From Saccharopolyspora indica (GTDB lineage: Bacteria; Actinomycetota; Actinomycetes; Mycobacteriales; Pseudonocardiaceae): a stretch of 64,000 nucleotides of DNA. The first letter of the stretch is position 1, and each line of letters opens with the position of its first letter. The stretch is taken from NCBI RefSeq assembly GCF_027853965.1, contig NZ_JAQGLB010000020.1:80316-144315 (forward strand), given 5' to 3'. A program made the translations under genes and the position numbers. This document shows positions 58,866-64,000 of this stretch, one piece after another. Under the pieces are notes generated by a model that was not told where the DNA came from, did not search any database, and worked only from the letters and a program-made list of their open reading frames with translations.

Positions 58866-59831
58866 ATGAGTGAGCGCGTGGTGCTCGCCTACTCCGGCGA
58901 CGAGGCGGCCTTCGAGGGACTCGACGCGGAAGTCGTGGCGATCGCGGTGGACCTGGGCCAGGGCGGCGAAGACCCGGCGGCGATCCGCCGACGCGCCCTC
59001 GACCACGGGGCCGCCGAAGCGCTGGTCGTCGACGCCCGCGACGAGTTCGCCGAGCAGCACTGCCTGCCCGCGCTCCAAGCGCACGCGCTCCACCTGGGCC
59101 GCTACCCGCTGGTCGCGGAGCTGGCCCGGCCGCTGATCGCCAAGCACCTCGTCGCCGCCGCCGACGAGTTCGGCGCGGGAACCGTCGCGCACGGCTGCGA
59201 AGCCGACATCGCCGCGCTCGCTCCTCGCCTGGCGGTCATCCCTCCCGGCGGAGCGGGTCCCGCGCTCGGTCGCAACGTCTGGGGCCGGAACGCGGAAACC
59301 CCGCAGGACTGGCACGCCGAACCGGAATGGCCCGAAGAGCTGACCATCAAGTTCGACGAAGGCGTCCCGGTGGCCATCGACGGCGAGACCGTCACCGTGC
59401 TGCAAGCCATCCAGGAGCTCAACCGCCGGGCCGGCGCGCACGGCGTCGGGCACGGGCGGCACCACGCACCGGGCGCGATCGCGCTGATCACCGCGCACCA
59501 GGAGCTGGAAGAGGTGACGCTGGAACGGGACCTGGCCCGCTTCAAGCGCACCGTCGGGCAGCGGTGGACCGAACTGGTCCGCGACGGCATGTGGTTCTCC
59601 CCGCTCAAGGACGCCCTGGACGCCTTCATCGCGGACTCGCAGCACCAGGTCTCCGGCGAGGTCCGGATCGCCCTGCACGCGGGCCGCGCGTCGGTCCGCG
59701 ACCGGCGCACCGACGAACCCCGCCGCGCCGAGCACCTCCCGACCTGGTACGACTCGCTGCGAGCGGGATCCGCACCGGCTCCGCACCGCCCACCCGAAGG
59801 GTGGAGGATGGTCAATTTCGTACGAAATTGA
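58866..59831 (+). CDS. Truncated argininosuccinate-synthase homologue lacking catalytic motifs (pseudoenzyme)
   Basis: 321 residues from ATG 58866 (GGAG 8 bp upstream) in the argG slot. ArgG is normally about 400 residues. It starts MSERVVLAYSG like ArgG but the PP-loop SGGLDTS is replaced by SGDEAAFEG. VAIAVDLGQGGED, VVDARDEFAEQHCLPAL, RPLIAKHLV and TVAHGC are kept; the TGKGNDQVRFE region, the SKKSPFSID citrulline-site region and about 60 residues around them are gone. Later ArgG parts are well kept: VAIDGETVTVLQAIQELNRR, PGAIALITAHQELE, MWFSPLKDALDAFI. The frame is intact with normal codon bias, so it is probably expressed but inactive as a synthetase. The last residues VNFVRN and the TGA stop come from repeat family A. 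Confidence 0.85.
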   Translation: MSERVVLAYSGDEAAFEGLDAEVVAIAVDLGQGGEDPAAIRRRALDHGAAEALVVDARDEFAEQHCLPALQAHALHLGRYPLVAELARPLIAKHLVAAADEFGAGTVAHGCEADIAALAPRLAVIPPGGAGPALGRNVWGRNAETPQDWHAEPEWPEELTIKFDEGVPVAIDGETVTVLQAIQELNRRAGAHGVGHGRHHAPGAIALITAHQELEEVTLERDLARFKRTVGQRWTELVRDGMWFSPLKDALDAFIADSQHQVSGEVRIALHAGRASVRDRRTDEPRRAEHLPTWYDSLRAGSAPAPHRPPEGWRMVNFVRN

Positions 59832-59870
59832 CCATCACCCGGGTGAACGTCAATTTCGTACGAAATTGAC
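59807..59870. repeat. Palindromic repeat family A, composite element 2 (centres TA)
   Basis: Two 22-bp palindromes (half-site GTCAATTTCG, centre TA) at 59811-59832 and 59849-59870 flank a 16-bp spacer with TCACCCGGGTGA. GATG/CATC flanks extend the first to 30 bp (59807-59836). It encodes the end and stop of the ArgG-like frame and lies 41 bp ahead of argH. Confidence 0.92.
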
Positions 59871-59911
59871 ACCCCGCGCAACGCAACTACGAGCACACCG
59901 AAGGAACACCC

Positions 59912-61333
59912 GTGACGCAGCAAGGCAGCGAGCCCACCAAGCTCTGGGGCGGCCGGTTCGCCTCCGGCCCGGCCGAGGCGATGGCCGCGCTGAGCCTGTC
60001 GACCCACTTCGACTGGCGCCTGGCGCCCTACGACATCGCAGGCTCCCGCGCCCACGCCCGCGTGCTGCACCACGCCGGGCTGCTCACCGCCGACGAGCTC
60101 GAACGGATGCTCCAGGGCCTCGACGTCCTGGCCGCCGACGTCGAATCCGGCGCGTTCAAGCCGGTGATCGACGACGAGGACGTGCACACCGCGCTCGAAC
60201 GCGGCCTGCTGGAGCGCGTCGGCCCGGAACTCGGCGGCAAGCTGCGCGCCGGCCGCTCCCGCAACGACCAGGTCGCCACCCTGTTCCGGATGTGGCTGCG
60301 CGACGCCAACCGCCGCGTGGCCACCGGCGTCCTGGACGTCGTCGACGCCCTCGTCGCCCAGGCGACCGACCACCCCGACGCCGTCCTGCCCGGCCGCACC
60401 CACCTCCAGCACGCCCAGCCGGTGCTGCTGGCGCACCACCTCCTGGCGCACTGCCAGGCGCTGCTGCGCGACGTCGCGCGCATCCGCGACTGGGACGCGC
60501 GCACCGCGTACTCGCCCTACGGCTCCGGTGCGCTGGCGGGCTCCTCGCTCGGCCTCGACCCGCAGGCCGTCGCCGCCGAACTCGGCTTCGACGGCGCCGT
60601 GGACAACTCCATCGACGGCACCGCGTCCCGCGACTTCGCCGCCGAAGCGGCGTTCTGCCTGGCGATGCTCGGCGTGAACCTCTCCCGGATCGCCGAGGAG
60701 GTGATCATCTGGAACACCGCCGAGTTCGGCTACGTGACCCTCGACGACGCCTGGGCCACCGGCAGCTCGATCATGCCGCAGAAGAAGAACCCCGACGTCG
60801 CCGAACTCGCCCGCGGCAAGTCCGGCCGGCTCATCGGCAACCTCAGCGGCCTGCTGGCCACGCTCAAGGCGCAACCGCTGGCCTACAACCGCGACCTGCA
60901 GGAGGACAAGGAGCCGGTCTTCGACTCCGTCGAGCAGCTCGACCTGCTGCTGCCCGCGATGGCGGGCATGCTCGGCACCCTGACCTTCCACACCGAGCGG
61001 CTCGCCGAGCTGGCGCCCGCCGGCTTCACCCTGGCCACCGACATCGCCGAGTGGCTGGTCCGCCAGGGCGTTCCGTTCCGGGTGGCGCACGAGGCGTCGG
61101 GGGAGTGCGTGCGCACCGCCGAAGCCCGCGGCGTGGGCCTGGAAGACCTGACCGACGAGGAACTGGCGGCGGCCAACCCGGCGCTGACCCCGCAGGTGCG
61201 CGAGGTGCTCACCGTGGAAGGCTCCATCGCCTCCCGCGACGCGCACGGCGGCACCGCCCCCGACCGCGTCCGTGAGCAGCGCGAACGGGTGGTCGCGGCA
61301 GCGCGCGAACATCGCGACTGGCTGTCTAAGTGA
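59912..61333 (+). CDS. argH: Argininosuccinate lyase
   Basis: 473 residues from GTG 59912, AAGGAAC upstream. Fumarase/aspartase superfamily: LWGGRFASGPAEAM, EDVHTALERGLLERVG, AGRSRNDQVATLFRMWLRD, LPGRTHLQHAQPVLLAH and the signature GSSIMPQKKNPDVAEL with the catalytic Ser. It is the last arginine step (argininosuccinate to arginine plus fumarate). It is separated from the operon body by repeat family A, so its expression may be partly uncoupled. Confidence 0.97.
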   Translation: MTQQGSEPTKLWGGRFASGPAEAMAALSLSTHFDWRLAPYDIAGSRAHARVLHHAGLLTADELERMLQGLDVLAADVESGAFKPVIDDEDVHTALERGLLERVGPELGGKLRAGRSRNDQVATLFRMWLRDANRRVATGVLDVVDALVAQATDHPDAVLPGRTHLQHAQPVLLAHHLLAHCQALLRDVARIRDWDARTAYSPYGSGALAGSSLGLDPQAVAAELGFDGAVDNSIDGTASRDFAAEAAFCLAMLGVNLSRIAEEVIIWNTAEFGYVTLDDAWATGSSIMPQKKNPDVAELARGKSGRLIGNLSGLLATLKAQPLAYNRDLQEDKEPVFDSVEQLDLLLPAMAGMLGTLTFHTERLAELAPAGFTLATDIAEWLVRQGVPFRVAHEASGECVRTAEARGVGLEDLTDEELAAANPALTPQVREVLTVEGSIASRDAHGGTAPDRVREQRERVVAAAREHRDWLSK

Positions 61334-61354
61334 TCACGGTTCAGACACGACCGG

Positions 61355-61367
61355 TACTGTCTAGGCC
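61355..61367 (+). promoter_or_regulatory. Possible leaderless promoter of mpg
   Basis: A TACTGT hexamer (61355-61360) ends 7 bp before the GTG at 61368, the distance expected when transcription starts at the start codon. The -35 is weak. Confidence 0.35.
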
Positions 61368-61991
61368 GTGAGCCAGGTGACGCGCGACGAACTCGCCCTC
61401 GACCCGCTGTGGGTGGCTCGACGGCTGCTCGGCTGCGAGCTCCGGTCGAACAGCCCCGAGGGCGAGGTCGCCGTCCGCCTGGTCGAGGTCGAGGCCTACC
61501 GCGGCCCGGACGACCCCGCGTCGCACTGCTACCGGGGCCGCACCGAGCGCAACGCGGTGATGTTCGGCCCGGCCGGTCACCTCTACGTGTACTTCGTCTA
61601 CGGGATGCACTTCTGCATCAACGTGGTGTGCCTGACCGACGGCGTCCCCGGTGCGGTCCTGCTCCGCGCCGGGGAGATCACCACCGGGCTGGACCTCGCG
61701 CGCTCCCGGCGCCCGGCGGTCCGCAAGGACGTCCAGCTGGCCAGCGGTCCGGCCCGGCTGGCGGGCGTGCTGGGCATCACCCGCGAGCACAACGGCATCG
61801 ACCTCACCGACCCGGAGTCACCCGTCCGGCTGGTCAACGGCGCGCAGGTCGCCGAGGACGACGTCCGCAGCGGCCCGCGCGTCGGAGTGGCCGCGGCCAT
61901 GGACCTGCCGTGGCGGACCTGGGTGGACGGCTCGGCGGCCGTCAGCACCTACCGCCGCGGCACCCGCCGCCGACCCCGGGCCCGGGCGTAA
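61368..61991 (+). CDS. DNA-3-methyladenine glycosylase (AAG/MPG family)
   Basis: 207 residues from GTG 61368. It excises alkylated purines in base-excision repair. WVARRLLGCELRSN, the catalytic Glu in VRLVEVEAYRGPDDPASHCYRG, and YFVYGMHFCINVVC with GAVLLRAGEI are AAG family motifs. Length equals the family norm. It sits between argH and tyrS as in mycobacteria. Confidence 0.95.
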   Translation: MSQVTRDELALDPLWVARRLLGCELRSNSPEGEVAVRLVEVEAYRGPDDPASHCYRGRTERNAVMFGPAGHLYVYFVYGMHFCINVVCLTDGVPGAVLLRAGEITTGLDLARSRRPAVRKDVQLASGPARLAGVLGITREHNGIDLTDPESPVRLVNGAQVAEDDVRSGPRVGVAAAMDLPWRTWVDGSAAVSTYRRGTRRRPRARA

Positions 61992-62024
61992 ACCCGGTTG
62001 CTCGCATGAGCGAGACTGGCAGGC

Positions 62025-63299
62025 GTGAGTGAGAACATCCTCGACGAGCTGACCTGGCGCGGACTGATCGCGCAATCCACCGACCTCGACTCGCTGCGAC
62101 GGGAACTCGACCAGGGGCCGCTCACCCTCTATGCCGGCTTCGACCCGACCGGGCCGAGCCTGCACGCCGGACACCTGATCCCGATCCTGACCCTGCGCCG
62201 CTTCCAGCAGGCCGGCCACCGGCCGGTGGTGCTGGCCGGCGGCGCCACCGGGATGATCGGCGACCCGCGCGACGTCGGTGAGCGCAACCTGCACGACGAG
62301 AACACCGTGCAGGAGTGGACCGAGAAGATCCGCGCCCAGCTGTCCTCCTTCGTCGACTTCGACGACTCGCCGACCGGGGCGATCATGGAGAACAACGCGC
62401 ACTGGACGGCCGACCTGCCGGTCACCGCGTTCCTGCGCGACATCGGCAAGCACTTCTCGGTGAACACCATGCTGGCCAGGGACACCGTCAAGCGGCGGCT
62501 GGAGACCGACGGCATCTCCTACACCGAGTTCAGCTACATGCTGCTGCAGGCCAACGACTACGTGCAGCTCAACCGCAAGTACGGCACGCTGCTCCAGCTC
62601 GGCGGCTCGGACCAGTGGGGCAACATCATCGCCGGCGTCGACCTGGTCCGGAAGCAGCAGGGCGTGGCCGCGCACGCGCTGACCCTGCCGCTGGTCACCG
62701 ACTCCGAGGGCCGCAAGTTCGGCAAGTCCACCGGCGGCGGGAACGTCTGGCTCGACCCGACGATGACGACGCCGTACGCCTGGTACCAGTACTTCGTGAA
62801 CGCGGCCGACGCCGACGTGGCGAAGTACCTGCGCCTGTTCACCTTCCTCGGCCGCGAGGAGATCGCCGAACTGGAGCGCACCACCGAGGAGAAGCCGCAG
62901 CTGCGCGCCGCGCAGAAGCGCCTCGCCGAGGAGCTGACCACGCTGGTCCACGGCGCGGACGCGACGCGGAAGGTGATCGCGGCCAGCCAGGCGCTGTTCG
63001 GCAGGGGAGAGCTGGCCGAGCTCGACGAGGCGACCCTGGACTCGGCGATGGCCGCGGTGCCGACCGCGGAAGCCCGGCTCTCGGACGCGCCGAACCTGGT
63101 CGACCTGCTGGTCGAGACCGGTCTGGCGACCGGCAAGGGCGCTGCGCGACGCACCATCAAGGAGGGCGGCGCGTACGTCAACAACGTCAAGATCGCTGAT
63201 GAGGAGTGGTCTCCGGCGGCGGAGGAACTGCTCCACGGCCGCTGGCTGGTTCTGCGTCGTGGCAAGCGTCACACTGCGGGCGTTCGCGTGGTGCACTAG
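62025..63299 (+). CDS. tyrS: Tyrosyl-tRNA synthetase
   Basis: 424 residues from GTG 62025. Class I catalytic core with HIGH-type motif SLHAGHLIP, tyrosine site LYAGFDPTGPS, LQANDYVQLN, GGSDQWGNI, and KMSKS-type loop KFGKSTGGG. The C-terminal S4 domain (ATGKGAARRTIKEGGAYVNNVKI) binds tRNA. The gene lies directly ahead of the rRNA operon. Confidence 0.97.
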   Translation: MSENILDELTWRGLIAQSTDLDSLRRELDQGPLTLYAGFDPTGPSLHAGHLIPILTLRRFQQAGHRPVVLAGGATGMIGDPRDVGERNLHDENTVQEWTEKIRAQLSSFVDFDDSPTGAIMENNAHWTADLPVTAFLRDIGKHFSVNTMLARDTVKRRLETDGISYTEFSYMLLQANDYVQLNRKYGTLLQLGGSDQWGNIIAGVDLVRKQQGVAAHALTLPLVTDSEGRKFGKSTGGGNVWLDPTMTTPYAWYQYFVNAADADVAKYLRLFTFLGREEIAELERTTEEKPQLRAAQKRLAEELTTLVHGADATRKVIAASQALFGRGELAELDEATLDSAMAAVPTAEARLSDAPNLVDLLVETGLATGKGAARRTIKEGGAYVNNVKIADEEWSPAAEELLHGRWLVLRRGKRHTAGVRVVH

Positions 63300-63307
63300 C
63301 CTGGATT

Positions 63308-63357
63308 CAGCACCGGAACGGGGCGCTGACCTGCGTGTTCGCTTCTTTCCGGTGCTG
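63308..63357 (+). terminator. Hairpin downstream of tyrS
   Basis: CAGCACCGGAA (63308-63318) pairs perfectly with TTCCGGTGCTG (63347-63357) across a 28-nt loop, 8 bp after the tyrS stop. It has no U-tract. Confidence 0.5.
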
Positions 63358-63369
63358 ATCCCCGCCGAT

Positions 63370-63398
63370 TTGACTTGGTGCGGATCAGCGCGTAACTT
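63370..63398 (+). promoter_or_regulatory. Strong rRNA promoter
   Basis: TTGACT (63370-63375), spacer of exactly 17 bp, TAACTT (63393-63398). The best vegetative promoter match in the window, about 500 bp ahead of 16S rRNA. A second TTGACT at 63587 has no good -10. Confidence 0.7.
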
Positions 63399-63673
63399 GT
63401 TTCAAGTCAGCGCGACACGGGCCGGGAAAACCGGGCCGGGGCTGACGCGGGGTCGCGAACCAAGCTCCCATCTCAGGATGGTAGAGTGGGCGCCTCGATC
63501 GGGAAACCGGAAAAGCGGCTGCGGGCCAGTGCGCCCGCCAGGATGCGGATTCGGATCCCAACCCAGATCTTTGAAGAACATGCGCTTGACTGCGGTCGGG
63601 TTGAATAGCGAGCCGGGATTTCAGCGGTGAGACGGAGGGGCTACCCCCCTGAAACGCCCGAAAATGGGCCTGC

Positions 63674-63679
63674 TAGAGT
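63674..63679 (+). promoter_or_regulatory. -10 element of a proximal rRNA promoter
   Basis: TAGAGT, with TGAAAC 17 bp upstream (63651-63656) as a weak -35. The A-rich leader starts just after. A similar TAGAGT is at 63481-63486. Confidence 0.45.
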
Positions 63680-63796
63680 TACCGACACAAGAAAGCGAAC
63701 AGAGGAAATGCTCCCCGGAGCTTGCTGGTCTTGAATGACTGGTGGTGATGGTGTGGGTGTGTTCTTTGAGAACTCAACAGCGGACTGTTTTGGTTA

Positions 63797-63837
63797 GTGT
63801 TCTTTAATGCCCCCGACCAAACACATTGTGTTTTGGT
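63797..63837 (+). promoter_or_regulatory. rRNA leader boxA-like site and adjoining hairpin
   Basis: GTGTTCTTTAA (63797-63807) resembles the rRNA antitermination boxA (TGCTCTTTAA). It is followed by ACCAAACAC / GTGTTTTGGT, a stem around ATT (63816-63837). A related GTTCTTTGAGAACTCAACAG stretch lies at about 63760-63780. These fit NusB/NusE-dependent antitermination or leader processing. Confidence 0.55.
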
Positions 63838-63905
63838 TGGTGGTTTCTTTGAGTATGACGCTCGCCCTTTGGGGTTTGAGTGTCTGCTGGGATTGTTCAA
63901 CAGCA

Positions 63906-64000
63906 TTGTTGGAGAGTTTGATCCTGGCTCAGGACGAACGCTGGCGGCGTGCTTAACACATGCAAGTCGAACGCTGAAGCACTTTCGGGTGTGGATGAGT
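63906..64000 (+). rRNA. rrs: 16S ribosomal RNA, 5' end (cut by window edge)
   Basis: AGAGTTTGATCCTGGCTCAG (63913 on) is the universal 16S 5' primer site, followed by the GACGAACGCTGGCGGCGTGC and AACACATGCAAGTCGAACG conserved regions. By alignment to E. coli numbering the mature 5' end is near 63906. Only 95 bases are present. Confidence 0.98.

Larger units (their letters stand above)
63300..63905 (+). other. Promoter and leader region of the ribosomal RNA operon
   Basis: 606 bp without a protein gene between tyrS and 16S rRNA. It contains the tyrS hairpin, at least one strong promoter (63370), further -10-like TAGAGT hexamers at 63481 and 63674, and an A/T-rich transcribed leader from about 63690 with antitermination-like boxes. 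No convincing ORF. Confidence 0.8.

Overview
This window is chromosomal DNA of a high-GC actinobacterium with strong G/C bias at third codon positions, many GTG starts, ATGA/GTGA-coupled genes and probable leaderless promoters. The order uvrA ... infC-rpmI-rplT-tsnR-pheST ... argCJBDFR-(argG slot)-argH ... mpg-tyrS follows the arrangement I know from Mycobacterium and relatives. The 16S rRNA 5' end at the right edge and the lifestyle genes suggest Pseudonocardiales, most likely Saccharopolyspora or a close relative; the genus is an inference.

Layout. 1-8 kb: a truncated DUF7144 membrane protein, a cation:proton antiporter, a mycothiol-dependent isomerase-family protein, uvrA, an alanine-type symporter and an SRPBCC protein. 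8-18 kb: an 842-residue membrane protein with an extracytoplasmic type-1 periplasmic-binding fold, a chitobiose/GlcNAc-type ABC operon (binding lipoprotein, two permeases, an unrecognised 46-codon ORF, GH20 hexosaminidase) with a DasR-like operator, a secreted GH5 glycosidase and a metalloprotease-like protein divergent from a TetR regulator. 18-32 kb: a Tat-exported lactonase and amidohydrolase, then a D-amino-acid salvage cluster (GntP/DsdX-type permease, N-acyl-D-amino-acid deacylase, D-serine-deaminase-like enzyme) divergent from iclR-ridA, a Ca2+/H+ antiporter, and an M20 deacylase-MFS pair whose upstream region carries an operator-like box similar to the one at the iclR divergent promoter.

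32-39 kb: translation genes (infC with an ATC start, rpmI, rplT, tsnR, pheS, pheT). 38-52 kb is accessory: a PucR regulator with a D-amino-acid dehydrogenase and a coupled 51-residue leucine-zipper protein, a STAND-type ATPase, GNAT, FAD oxidase, nitrilase, an HTH/DUF397 pair, a methyltransferase with a possible leader peptide, a two-component system and a secreted TAP-like peptidase. 52-62 kb is the arginine operon, which starts from a probably leaderless promoter under ArgR control. It has an ACT-domain gene inserted between argC and argJ, and its argG position holds a shortened ArgG homologue that lacks the ATP-binding PP-loop. mpg, tyrS and the promoter/leader region of a ribosomal RNA operon end the window.

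No insertion sequence, phage, CRISPR or tRNA gene was seen. The most unusual feature is a set of four unrelated families of short, highly conserved palindromic repeats lying at the 3' ends of genes. Three of the families overlap and supply stop codons. One family occurs as two 60-bp composite elements that differ by compensatory changes within their palindromes.
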